The translations under genes were made by a program, and so were the position numbers. From Candidatus Micropelagos thuwalensis (GTDB lineage: Bacteria; Pseudomonadota; Alphaproteobacteria; RS24), in contig NZ_AWXE01000001.1 in NCBI RefSeq assembly GCF_000469155.1, positions 124,001 to 188,000 of the forward strand: DNA of 64,000 bases, written 5' to 3'. Positions 36,866 to 45,059 of the stretch are shown piece by piece. Position 1 is the first letter of the stretch, and the number at the start of each line of letters is the position of its first letter. The notes under the pieces are model-generated. The model searched no databases, had not been told where the DNA came from, and was given only the letters and a program-made list of their open reading frames with translations.

Positions 36866-38173
36866 ATGACAACTCTCTCAGATACGCTCACCTTGCCTTG
36901 CGGCGTCGTTATTAAAAATAGAATTGCCAAAGGTGCTATGACAGAAGGTTTGTCTGACTCAGCTAACCGCGCAACTTCGAAGCTCTCTAAGCTATATAGA
37001 CGCTGGGCGGATGGCGGTGCAGGAATGTTGTTAACCGGTAATGTTCAGATCAATCATAAATATCTGGAGCGCGCAGGAAATGTCGTCATTGAAGGGTCAC
37101 AATCAAACGAACAACTGGCAGCGCTTACAGATTGGAGCACACAAGGCACGGCAAATGATACGCATCTTTGGATGCAAATTTCCCATGCCGGTCGGCAAAC
37201 CCCAATAGCTGTGAATGAAACACCTGTGGGGCCATCAAACTTGCCAGTCAACATGCCCGGTAAGATGTTTGGTGACCCGCAAGCCATGACGGAAGAGGAG
37301 ATTCGGGCTGCAATTGACGGCTTTGCATTTGCTGCCAAAACCGCGAAAGAGACAGGCTTTACAGGTGTTCAGATTCATGCGGCACATGGCTATTTAATTT
37401 CAGAATTTTTATCTCCGGACGTAAATGTCCGGACGGATGGCTGGGGCGGGACGCTTGAAAACCGTGCGCGTTTTTTGCTAGAGGCTGCTCGTGCAACCCG
37501 CAAAGCCGTGGGAAAAAAATTCCCCGTTGCCGTTAAACTCAATTCTGCCGATTTTCAGCGTGGCGGGTTCAGTCATGAGGAAGCCGTTCAGGTTGCCAAG
37601 TGGCTTAATGACGAAAAGCTCGATCTTCTCGAGATTTCCGGGGGTACTTATGAACAACCGCGCATGTCAGGTCTTGAGGGTGGTGCGATGGACTCATCAA
37701 AAAGCGAAGAACGATTGCCCAGCACGATCGCCCGCGAAGCGTATTTTCTAGAATATGCAAAAGATATCAGAGATGTTTTTGACGGGGCATTGATGGTGAC
37801 CGGCGGCTTCCGAACCCGCGCTGGCATGGATGCCGCCCTAGAGGCGGGTGCTTGTGATATGGTTGGTCTTGCCCGTCCTATGTGTAGTGATTCTGATATT
37901 GCGAATAAGCTGTTATCAGGTGCAGTAGAAGCGACGCCAGAATTTGAAAAAACCGTCAGGCTTGGCCCCGGAATTCTCGGAGATGCCAGTCCATTTGCGC
38001 TTATTCGCGGCATTAACGGTTGGGGACGTCAGGGCTGGTTCTGCCTTCAACTTATTCGGATGGGCGAGGGGCAAGAACCAGATTTGAAAATGGGGGTTCT
38101 GAAAGCTGTGTCAGGGTTTCAAGCTTTTGAGAAACAAGCTGCTGCGCGTTATAAAGAAAATTACGGATATTGA
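36866..38173 (+). CDS. NADH:flavin oxidoreductase, Old Yellow Enzyme family (second copy)
   Basis: This 435-residue FMN-dependent TIM-barrel oxidoreductase starts LPCGVVIKNRIAKGAMTEGL. It has MQISHAGRQTP near residue 107, IHAAHGYLISEFLSP near 172 (the conserved histidine) and NVRTDGWGGTLENRARFLLE, the family signature. Unlike the copy at 1519 it lacks a Cys cluster at the C-terminus, so it is the iron-sulfur-free form. It also has a distinct end, with RIMGEGQEPDLKMG-like text. The reaction is probably reduction of an activated alkene; the substrate is unknown. It is followed 22 bases later by a secreted NTF2-like protein, on the same strand. Confidence 0.9.
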   Translation: MTTLSDTLTLPCGVVIKNRIAKGAMTEGLSDSANRATSKLSKLYRRWADGGAGMLLTGNVQINHKYLERAGNVVIEGSQSNEQLAALTDWSTQGTANDTHLWMQISHAGRQTPIAVNETPVGPSNLPVNMPGKMFGDPQAMTEEEIRAAIDGFAFAAKTAKETGFTGVQIHAAHGYLISEFLSPDVNVRTDGWGGTLENRARFLLEAARATRKAVGKKFPVAVKLNSADFQRGGFSHEEAVQVAKWLNDEKLDLLEISGGTYEQPRMSGLEGGAMDSSKSEERLPSTIAREAYFLEYAKDIRDVFDGALMVTGGFRTRAGMDAALEAGACDMVGLARPMCSDSDIANKLLSGAVEATPEFEKTVRLGPGILGDASPFALIRGINGWGRQGWFCLQLIRMGEGQEPDLKMGVLKAVSGFQAFEKQAAARYKENYGY

Positions 38174-38195
38174 TAATTTAATTGGGGAGAGATTA

Positions 38196-38804
38196 ATGAA
38201 AAATGTTAAGGGGGTAATGGCTGGCATAATTCTGTTCGTGCTGGTCTCCTTCAGCGCGCCGATATTCATGCAGCGTGATGTCGGAGCCAAGATTGCCTGT
38301 CCAGCAGGTTTGATTGAGTCTGCAGCGCGTCAGGATATAGAGTATCTCCAACGCGGCTATGCAAAGGCGACGGATTTGCTCGGCATCACTGAAGGTGAAA
38401 CTTTTAATGAAGGGCGTGAGCTTTACCGCACAATCTTTACGGCCGATGCTAAGTTTTCTGTCTCGGGTGAGGGTGCGCCTGAAATGAGTGCCGTCGGGCC
38501 TGATGCCTGGGCTGATATCGTCGTAGAGACCCTCGGGCCAATGGGGCCCACCCAGCATCTTACCGGAACCCAGCGTGTCACCAATTTAGAGGTGCAGATA
38601 TCAGCAGACTGTAATGTCACGGGTGGTTCTGCCGGATTGGAAAGTTATGTTCAGGCATGGCATGATTTACCAAATAACCAGATCTGGATGTTTATGGGGT
38701 CTTATGTGGATGAAGTGGTTTTTGTGCCGGGCAAAGGCTGGCAGATCTCCAAAATGGATCTTGTGCGTGTAACAACTGAGACACGCAATAAGCTCAGTGA
38801 CTGA
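38196..38804 (+). CDS. secreted SnoaL/NTF2-like protein
   Basis: This 202-residue protein has a short basic start and a hydrophobic segment (VMAGIILFVLVSFSAPIF), a signal peptide or membrane anchor. The mature part has a SnoaL-like or NTF2 fold, seen as an early helix (DIEYLQRGYAKATDLLG) and the late strand pair GSYVDEVVFVPGKGWQISKMDL. Such domains bind small hydrophobic ligands or act as isomerases and hydratases. No catalytic residue can be fixed. GGAG lies six bases before ATG 38196; the frame is open further upstream inside the previous gene. Its pairing with an OYE enzyme is suggestive of steroid or polyketide-like substrates, but this is inference. Confidence 0.78.
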   Translation: MKNVKGVMAGIILFVLVSFSAPIFMQRDVGAKIACPAGLIESAARQDIEYLQRGYAKATDLLGITEGETFNEGRELYRTIFTADAKFSVSGEGAPEMSAVGPDAWADIVVETLGPMGPTQHLTGTQRVTNLEVQISADCNVTGGSAGLESYVQAWHDLPNNQIWMFMGSYVDEVVFVPGKGWQISKMDLVRVTTETRNKLSD

Positions 38805-38828
38805 AAAGTTGCACTACAAACAACACAT

Positions 38829-38857
38829 AAAAAAGGGCCGGATGAACCGGCCCTTTT
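38829..38857. terminator. bidirectional rho-independent terminator
   Basis: GGGCCGG at 38835-38841 pairs with CCGGCCC at 38847-38853 around a five-base loop. A T-run follows on the plus strand and an A-run precedes it, so the hairpin can stop both the NTF2-like gene on the plus strand and glnA on the minus strand. Confidence 0.85.
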
Positions 38858-38875
38858 CTGTTTTATGAAGCGTTA

Positions 38876-40285
38876 TTAGACGCTGTAATACATATCGAAC
38901 TCTACAGGGTGAGGTGTGTGCTCGAAGCGATAAACTTCATCCCACTTAAGCTCCAGATATCCGTCAATCTGGTCATCATCCATCACACCGCCTTTTTTGA
39001 GGAAGTCGCGGTCTGCATCAAGAGCTTCGAGAGCCTCTCGCAGTGAGCCGCAAACCTGTGGCACTTCAGCCAGTTCTTCAGGTGGCAGTTCGTAAAGGTC
39101 TTTATCCATTGGATCGCCTGGGTCGATTTTATTCTCTATACCATCCAGTCCGGCCATCATCATCGCTGTGAAAGCCAAATATGGGTTGGCTGTTGGATCA
39201 GGGAAGCGAATTTCAATTCTCTTGCCCGGCGCGGATGTCGCATAAGGAATCCGGCAAGACGCTGAACGGTTACGCGCAGAATAAGCCAGAAGCACCGGTG
39301 CTTCAAAGCCTGGAATAAGACGCTTGTAAGAGTTTGTTGATGGGTTTGTCAGTGCATTAATGGCGCGAGCATGTTTGATGATCCCGCCAATATAGTAAAG
39401 GCACTCTTGTGACAGGTCCGCATATTTATCACCTGCGAAGAGTGGCTTGCCGTCTTTCCAGATGGATTGGTGACAGTGCATACCTGTACCGTTATCGCCA
39501 TATACAGGCTTTGGCATAAAGGTCGCTGTTTTGCCATAGGCGTGAGCGACATTGTGAACGGCATATTTGTAAAGCTGAAGATTGTCAGCGATGCTTGTTA
39601 GGGTACTGAATTTCAGGCCAAGCTCATGCTGAGCGGCAGCAACTTCGTGGTGGTGTTTTTCAACATCGAGGCCCATATCTTTCATGACACTGAGCATCTC
39701 GCCACGCAGGTCTTGACCGCTATCGACTGGGTTGACTGGGAAGTAGCCGCCCTTTGTACGTGGGCGGTGGCCCATGTTACCGGCTTCATATTCAGTGCCT
39801 GAATTAACTGGCAGTTCAGTACTATCTAAGGCAAAGCCTGTATTGTAGGGGTCTGATGAAAAGCGAACATCATCGAAAACAAAAAATTCAGCTTCGGGGC
39901 CGAAATTAATTGTATCGCCGATACCTGTTGATTTGAGATAAGCTTCTGCCTTTACAGCTGTTGAGCGCGGGTCACGGTTGTAGAACTCACCCGTGATTGG
40001 ATCCGTGATATTGCAGAAAATTGTCATGGTCGGTTGTGCATAAAATGGATCCATGGATACTGAATCAGTGTCAGGCATCAAGCACATATCGGACTCGTTA
40101 ATGGCTTTCCAGCCTGAGATTGATGAGCCGTCAAACATGGCGCCTTCTGAGAAGAAGTCCTCATCAACAAGGGATGAGTCGAGCGTGACGTGTTGCATTT
40201 TGCCGCGTGGATCAGTGAAACGAAGATCCACATATTGAATCTCTTTGTCTTTAATTTTACTAAGAATTTTGGAAGCATCAGACAT
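38876..40285 (-). CDS. glnA: glutamine synthetase, type I
   Basis: This 469-residue enzyme makes glutamine from glutamate, ammonia and ATP, the main route of ammonium assimilation. Signatures are [17 protein letters not shown] near residue 50, [14 protein letters not shown] near 130, the ammonia and ATP site segments [16 protein letters not shown] near 209 and [16 protein letters not shown] near 260. NRSASCRIP near 345 and the adenylylation Tyr in [11 protein letters not shown] near 398 follow. It is therefore a dodecameric, adenylylation-controlled type I-beta enzyme. GGAG lies before the ATG. It follows glnB after 33 bases in one operon behind a sigma-54-type promoter. Confidence 0.97.
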   Translation of the reverse strand: MSDASKILSKIKDKEIQYVDLRFTDPRGKMQHVTLDSSLVDEDFFSEGAMFDGSSISGWKAINESDMCLMPDTDSVSMDPFYAQPTMTIFCNITDPITGEFYNRDPRSTAVKAEAYLKSTGIGDTINFGPEAEFFVFDDVRFSSDPYNTGFALDSTELPVNSGTEYEAGNMGHRPRTKGGYFPVNPVDSGQDLRGEMLSVMKDMGLDVEKHHHEVAAAQHELGLKFSTLTSIADNLQLYKYAVHNVAHAYGKTATFMPKPVYGDNGTGMHCHQSIWKDGKPLFAGDKYADLSQECLYYIGGIIKHARAINALTNPSTNSYKRLIPGFEAPVLLAYSARNRSASCRIPYATSAPGKRIEIRFPDPTANPYLAFTAMMMAGLDGIENKIDPGDPMDKDLYELPPEELAEVPQVCGSLREALEALDADRDFLKKGGVMDDDQIDGYLELKWDEVYRFEHTPHPVEFDMYYSV

Positions 40286-40318
40286 TATTTTATCTCCGGG
40301 TAATTTAAGTTAGGTAGT

Positions 40319-40669
<351 letters not shown>

Positions 40670-40691
40670 TCAGAATTTATGTTATTGATAA

Positions 40692-40707
40692 AGCAGAAAC
40701 CGTGCCA
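40692..40707 (-). promoter_or_regulatory. sigma-54 promoter of glnB-glnA
   Basis: On the minus strand TGGCACGGTTTCTGCT matches the RpoN consensus TGGCACG-N4-TTGCW in 15 of 16 positions, with GG and GC at -24 and -12 correctly spaced. Transcription would begin near 40681, about 24 bases before the glnB start. No clear NtrC half-sites were seen upstream. Confidence 0.72.
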
Positions 40708-40955
40708 AAAATTTTTCTGAACAGGGTGGTGTGTAAGACTATGAATTTACTGTATTATTTTTACAATCTTTAAAACACGTTTATGAAAAGGTGAACACTT
40801 GCTTAAATTTTGTTCAGTTGATTAAAAAATAAACATTATTGTAGGTCCCAATATTATAAAAAATGTCTTAAAGACTCTCAACAAATCTTCACAAGGCACT
40901 GGTCATCGGTCAACTAAATTGCTATACCCCGCGCCATAGTTAGTTAAGCTTAAAG

Positions 40956-41040
40956 GCGGGCGTGGTGGAATTGGTAGACACGCTAGATTTAGGTTCTAGT
41001 GCTGAGAGGCGTGGGGGTTCAAGTCCCTCCGCCCGCACCA
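40956..41040 (+). tRNA. tRNA-Leu (anticodon UAG)
   Basis: The 85-base gene folds as a class II tRNA. Its 5' acceptor GCGGGCG pairs with CGCCCGC, followed by A and an encoded CCA at 41038-41040. The anticodon stem CTAGA/TCTAG flanks loop TTTAGGT, which gives anticodon TAG for CUN leucine codons. The variable arm is GTGCTGAGAGGCGTG-like, and the T loop is TTCAAGT. It stands alone about 57 bases before trigger factor. Confidence 0.95.
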
Positions 41041-41096
41041 TAAGCGAACTAACCAAATTAATCACTGCTCATTGGTACAATTGAGCAACAAAAAAA

Positions 41097-42659
41097 ATGG
41101 ATGTAATGATGCAAATTGAAGAGACCTCTGCAGAAGGCCTTTCCCGCGAATTGAAAATTACCATTTCAAAAGACACTCTTGCAACGCGGTTGGATACCAA
41201 AATACTTGAACTGAAAGATCAGGTTCAACTCAAGGGTTTCCGCAAAGGTAAAGTTCCTGTGACGCATTTGAAAAAAATTTATGGCTCGCGGTTGATGAGT
41301 GAAATTCTTCAAGAGGTTGTCAATGATCAGAGCCAGCAAGCGTTGAGTGACCGTGATGAGCGTCCGGCTTTGCAACCTGAAGTTGATCTCGAAGGAAATG
41401 TTGAAAATGTCATCAACGGTGATGCCGATTTTATTTTCAACATGATTTACGACATCATCCCGCCAATCACGCTGGCTAATTTTAAAGATATATCTCTTGA
41501 TCGCAAAGTTGCAGAGATTTCCGATACAGAAGTTGACGAGTCTATCCAGCGCCTTGCTGAATCGCGAAAACAATTTGAACAAAAGGCGAAAACCGCCAAA
41601 GCGGCAACAGGAGATAGTGTAAAAATTGATTTCCTCGGCAAGATTGATGGCGAACCATTTGAAGGTGGAGCAGCAGAAGGTTTTGAGCTGGAGCTAGGCT
41701 CCAATCAATTTATCCCAGGTTTTGAAGATCAAATTATCGGCAAAAAAGCAGGTGATAGCTTCGATATAGAAGTGAGTTTTCCTGAAGATTACGGCAATGC
41801 AGATTTGGCTAATAAAGCTGCTGTTTTCGAGACAACTGTTCACGAAGTGAGTGGCCCGAAAAAGATTGAAATTAATGACGAGTTTGCGACCTCAATGGGT
41901 ATGGAGTCACTTGACCAGCTCAAAGAGATGGTGCGTGAACAAATCAGTAAGGACTATCAAAATTTTTCTCGTGAGCAGGTAAAGCGTGATCTTCTCGACA
42001 AGTTAAGCGATGCGCATGATTTTGAACTACCAAACCGTATGGTGGATTTGGAATTCAATCAGATATGGCATCAGTTTGAAAGTGAACTCGAAAATCAGGG
42101 CAAGAAAATCGACGAATTGGACGAGACTGAGGATGAATTAAGGACGGAGTATCGTGAGATTGCCGAGCGCAGAGTTCGCACAGGGCTTGTCCTTGCTGAA
42201 ATAGGTTCTAATAACGAGATTGAAGTTACCCAGGAAGAAATCAATCAAGGTCTGATGGAGCGCGTGCGTCAATTCCCAGGTCAGGAGCAAGAAGTCCTTA
42301 ATTATTTTCGCAATAACCCAGAAGCGATGGCACAAATTCGAGCCCCACTGTTTGAAAACAAAGTCATTGATTTTGTAATTGAACAGGCGGATGTCACTGA
42401 TATTACTGTCAGTATTGAGGAACTTATGGCACCCCCTGAGGAGTCTGAAGAAAAGCCCAAGGCCAAGAAGAAGCCTGCCAAAAAAACTGCAGCTAAAAAA
42501 GCCCCTGCGAAAAAAGCTCCCGCGAAAAAAGCCCCTGCGAAAAAAGCTGATACCAAAGAGGGTGATGAAAAACCTGCGAAAAAACCAGCAGCGAAGAAAC
42601 CAGCAGCCAAAAAGCCTGCTCCAAAAAAAGCACCGGCAAAGAAAAAAGCAGATAAGTAA
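41097..42659 (+). CDS. tig: trigger factor
   Basis: This 520-residue ribosome-associated chaperone meets nascent chains at the exit tunnel. The ribosome-binding signature is FRKGKVPV near residue 46, followed by a PPIase FKBP-like domain (residues 150-245, GDSVKIDFLGKIDGEPFEGG) and the helical C-domain. The last 73 residues (448-520) are an unusual Lys/Ala/Pro-rich tail, like histone H1, including three exact-length tandem 15-base units at 42495-42539. The start codon is uncertain because ATG occurs at 41097, 41106 and 41109 without a strong Shine-Dalgarno. Family starts resemble MQIEETSAEGL, which favours 41109. It heads the tig-clpP-clpX-lon cluster. Confidence 0.95.
   Translation: MDVMMQIEETSAEGLSRELKITISKDTLATRLDTKILELKDQVQLKGFRKGKVPVTHLKKIYGSRLMSEILQEVVNDQSQQALSDRDERPALQPEVDLEGNVENVINGDADFIFNMIYDIIPPITLANFKDISLDRKVAEISDTEVDESIQRLAESRKQFEQKAKTAKAATGDSVKIDFLGKIDGEPFEGGAAEGFELELGSNQFIPGFEDQIIGKKAGDSFDIEVSFPEDYGNADLANKAAVFETTVHEVSGPKKIEINDEFATSMGMESLDQLKEMVREQISKDYQNFSREQVKRDLLDKLSDAHDFELPNRMVDLEFNQIWHQFESELENQGKKIDELDETEDELRTEYREIAERRVRTGLVLAEIGSNNEIEVTQEEINQGLMERVRQFPGQEQEVLNYFRNNPEAMAQIRAPLFENKVIDFVIEQADVTDITVSIEELMAPPEESEEKPKAKKKPAKKTAAKKAPAKKAPAKKAPAKKADTKEGDEKPAKKPAAKKPAAKKPAPKKAPAKKKADK
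42495..42539 (+). repeat. 15-base tandem repeat in the tig tail
   Basis: Three adjacent units of AAAAAAGCYCCYGCG encode K-K-A-P-A. The unit sequence differs only at two pyrimidine positions. A partial fourth unit follows. The repeat probably expands and contracts by slippage. Confidence 0.85.
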
Positions 42660-42720
42660 TTTTTCGCAATCTTTGCCTTTTGTTTTTGTGTCTAAGTGAC
42701 GTGAATAATATAGTCATGTG

Positions 42721-42734
42721 AACATGTGCATGTT
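42721..42734. promoter_or_regulatory. inverted repeat upstream of clpP
   Basis: AACATG and CATGTT flank a two-base centre, and CATGTG occurs twice as a direct repeat at 42715-42720 and 42723-42728. It lies about 45 bases ahead of the clpP start. This may be an operator, but no factor is known. Confidence 0.3.
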
Positions 42735-42778
42735 AACCCTTTTAAGAAGTTGCTCTTAAGCATTTAGAGGATAGATAG

Positions 42779-43411
42779 ATGAATGATATTGTTGATACTT
42801 ACATGAACACAATGGTTCCCATGGTGGTTGAACAGACCAATCGTGGTGAACGTGCCTATGATATTTATTCCCGACTTCTGAAAGAGCGTGTGATTTTTGT
42901 GACAGGCGCGATTGAAGATTACATGGCTAGCCTGATTACGGCCCAACTGCTGTTTCTTGAGGCAGAAAATCCTAAAAAAGAAATCTCAATGTACATCAAT
43001 TCACCCGGCGGCGTCGTCACATCGGGTATGGCAATATATGACACAATGCAATATATCCGCCCGCCAGTATCCACACTATGTATCGGTCAAGCTGCAAGCA
43101 TGGGCTCACTTCTGCTTTGTGCGGGTGAGGAGAATATGCGTTTTGCTCTCCCTAATGCGCGGATTATGGTGCATCAGCCATCAGGTGGATTTCAGGGTCA
43201 GGCTTCGGATATTGAACGCCATGCGAAAGAAATTCTTGATATGCGGACACGTTTGAATAAAATTTATTGCACGCATACCGGCCAGGATTTGAAAACAATC
43301 GAAGACGCTCTTGAACGCGATACATTTTTGACTGCCGATGAAGCCAAGAATTTTGGTCTCATTGACACGGTTGTCGATAAACGTGAAGCCGTTAAGGAAG
43401 AGTCAGAATAA
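42779..43411 (+). CDS. clpP: ATP-dependent Clp protease proteolytic subunit
   Basis: This 210-residue serine peptidase forms the double heptameric barrel fed by ClpX and ClpA. The catalytic Ser lies in [11 protein letters not shown] near residue 106 and His in IMVHQPSGG near 131, with Asp in the [11 protein letters not shown]-like region near 180. [22 protein letters not shown] is the usual start. GAGGA is about eight bases before the ATG. clpX follows after 170 bases that contain several hairpins. Confidence 0.97.
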   Translation: MNDIVDTYMNTMVPMVVEQTNRGERAYDIYSRLLKERVIFVTGAIEDYMASLITAQLLFLEAENPKKEISMYINSPGGVVTSGMAIYDTMQYIRPPVSTLCIGQAASMGSLLLCAGEENMRFALPNARIMVHQPSGGFQGQASDIERHAKEILDMRTRLNKIYCTHTGQDLKTIEDALERDTFLTADEAKNFGLIDTVVDKREAVKEESE

Positions 43412-43415
43412 AGCT

Positions 43416-43433
43416 AAATGGTTAAAACCATTT
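43416..43433 (+). other. AT-rich hairpin after clpP
   Basis: AAATGGTT at 43416-43423 is mirrored by AACCATTT at 43426-43433, five bases after the clpP stop. The usable stem is seven base pairs with a four-base loop. There is no T-run, so it is a weak stabiliser or processing site rather than a clear terminator. Confidence 0.4.
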
Positions 43434-43531
43434 ATATTCTAAGATTGACAGTTGAGTCAGTTTAAGGAATGTTGGAAGTGTGATTCGTTTGACCATAGAG
43501 TAATCAGAGCGTATCCATTCAAGAATTTTTA

Positions 43532-43556
43532 GGCCTCTAAACATGAGGCCCTCATG
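43532..43556 (+). promoter_or_regulatory. mutually exclusive hairpins in the clpX leader
   Basis: GGCCTC at 43532-43537 can pair with GAGGCC at 43545-43550. Alternatively CATGAG at 43542-43547 can pair with CTCATG at 43551-43556. The two share bases 43545-43547, so only one can form at a time. They lie 15 bases upstream of the clpX AGGAG, which suggests possible control of translation or read-through. Confidence 0.4.
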
Positions 43557-43581
43557 AATAACAAACAAGCAGGAGCTAAAC

Positions 43582-44853
43582 TTGAGCAAAGTTGGTGGAA
43601 CAGGCGATAGTAAAAGCACTCTTTATTGCTCTTTCTGCGGCAAAAGCCAGCATGAAGTTCGCAAGTTGATTGCCGGCCCAACCGTATTCATTTGTGATGA
43701 ATGCGTTGAGCTCTGCATGGATATCATCCGAGAAGAAAATAAATCTTCTATGCTCAAAACCTCCGAGGGGGTTCCCACGCCTCAGGAGATTCACGATGTT
43801 CTTGAAGATTATGTTATCGGTCAGGCTCATGCCAAGCGTGTATTGTCTGTTGCCGTGCATAATCATTACAAGCGCTTAAATCACAGCGCGAAAAATGCTG
43901 AGATTGAACTCAGTAAGTCAAATATTTTGCTCATTGGCCCTACCGGTTGCGGTAAGACACTGTTTGCTCAAACTTTAGCGAAAATTCTCGATGTGCCTTT
44001 TACCATGGCAGATGCCACGACCTTGACAGAAGCTGGTTATGTCGGTGAAGACGTAGAAAATATTATTCTAAAACTGCTACAGGCTGCAGATTATAATGTT
44101 GAACGTGCACAGCGCGGTATCGTTTATATTGATGAGGTTGATAAAATTAGCCGTAAGGCGGATAACCCGTCCATTACGCGCGACGTATCGGGCGAAGGGG
44201 TTCAGCAAGCCTTGTTGAAACTTATGGAAGGTACGGTTGCTTCTGTCCCTCCGCAAGGCGGACGCAAGCACCCGCAACAAGAATTCCTTCAAGTTGATAC
44301 AACCAATATTTTGTTTATCTGCGGCGGTGCATTTGCTGGGCTGGAGAAAATCATTTCTCGTCGAGGTGGTGAAACTTCCATCGGGTTTGGTGCCAATGTT
44401 GCCCAGCCTGAGAGTAAATCAACGGGCGATTTGTTAAAAACGCTTGAGCCTGAAGACCTTCTGAAATTTGGCCTGATACCAGAATTTGTTGGTCGTCTGC
44501 CGGTTATTGCGACGCTTGAAGATTTGGATGAAAAAGCACTTGTACGCATTTTGACTGAGCCGAAAAATGCGTTGGTTAAGCAATATCAGCGTCTTTTTGA
44601 TATGGAAGACACAAAGCTAACATTTAAAGACGAGGCATTGCAGGCCATTGCTCGTCGGGCGATTGAGCGCAAAACCGGTGCACGGGGTTTACGGTCAGTC
44701 ATGGAGTCCATGTTGTTGGATAGCATGTTTGAACTTCCGACCACAGAAGGTGTCGAGGAAGTTGTCATCAGCCCCGAAGTGGTCGAAGGAAAAGCTCAAC
44801 CGCTTTATATTTACTCTGAAAAGACAACTGAAGAAGCCGATCGCGCGTCTTAA
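43582..44853 (+). CDS. clpX: ATP-dependent Clp protease ATP-binding subunit ClpX
   Basis: This 423-residue AAA+ unfoldase recognises tagged substrates and feeds ClpP. The N-terminal C4 zinc domain has C-S-F-C-G and C-D-E-C near residues 14-40. Walker [15 protein letters not shown] is near 120 and Walker [12 protein letters not shown] near 180. [16 protein letters not shown] covers pore and IGF-proximal parts. The start is a TTG at 43582, with AGGAG six bases before it; an in-frame stop lies just upstream at 43555-43557 and there is no ATG or GTG between. A rare start codon may keep ClpX levels low. Confidence 0.97.
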   Translation: MSKVGGTGDSKSTLYCSFCGKSQHEVRKLIAGPTVFICDECVELCMDIIREENKSSMLKTSEGVPTPQEIHDVLEDYVIGQAHAKRVLSVAVHNHYKRLNHSAKNAEIELSKSNILLIGPTGCGKTLFAQTLAKILDVPFTMADATTLTEAGYVGEDVENIILKLLQAADYNVERAQRGIVYIDEVDKISRKADNPSITRDVSGEGVQQALLKLMEGTVASVPPQGGRKHPQQEFLQVDTTNILFICGGAFAGLEKIISRRGGETSIGFGANVAQPESKSTGDLLKTLEPEDLLKFGLIPEFVGRLPVIATLEDLDEKALVRILTEPKNALVKQYQRLFDMEDTKLTFKDEALQAIARRAIERKTGARGLRSVMESMLLDSMFELPTTEGVEEVVISPEVVEGKAQPLYIYSEKTTEEADRAS

Positions 44854-44909
44854 AAAATTATCTTAAAGATAACTTTTCTGTAATTTTTTGTGAAATTTGC
44901 ATCGAACTG

Positions 44910-44937
44910 TTGAAAACGGTCTCGAGTGTCAACATAT
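44910..44937 (+). promoter_or_regulatory. sigma-32-like promoter candidate for lon
   Basis: TTGAAA at 44910-44915 and CAACATAT at 44930-44937, spaced 14 bases apart, resemble the heat-shock consensus CTTGAAA and CCCCATNT. TGTTGA and TCAACA also form an inverted repeat in this stretch. The region lies about 120 bases ahead of lon. Confidence 0.35.
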
Positions 44938-45059
44938 ACATACTAATGGTTTTGACTGCGTCATTGGAATCAATCGTAATGGTTATGTCCATCTAACAAC
45001 ATCAATGTGACGGCATTAAATATAAACACGTAAATATAAGACCCAAATAGGAGCATCCG

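Noticed and set aside
40710-40955. NtrC binding sites upstream of the glnB promoter
   Set aside because: No pair of TGCACC/GGTGCA-like half-sites with proper spacing was found, only weak resemblances such as GGTGAACAC.
42495-42539. short tandem repeat considered as a CRISPR or minisatellite element
   Set aside because: The 15-base units are adjacent with no spacers and are in frame inside tig, so they are coding repeats.
42302-42610. 102-codon minus-strand frame with AGAFFAGAFF repeats
   Set aside because: It is the mirror of the Lys/Ala/Pro repeat in the trigger factor tail, not a separate repeat protein.
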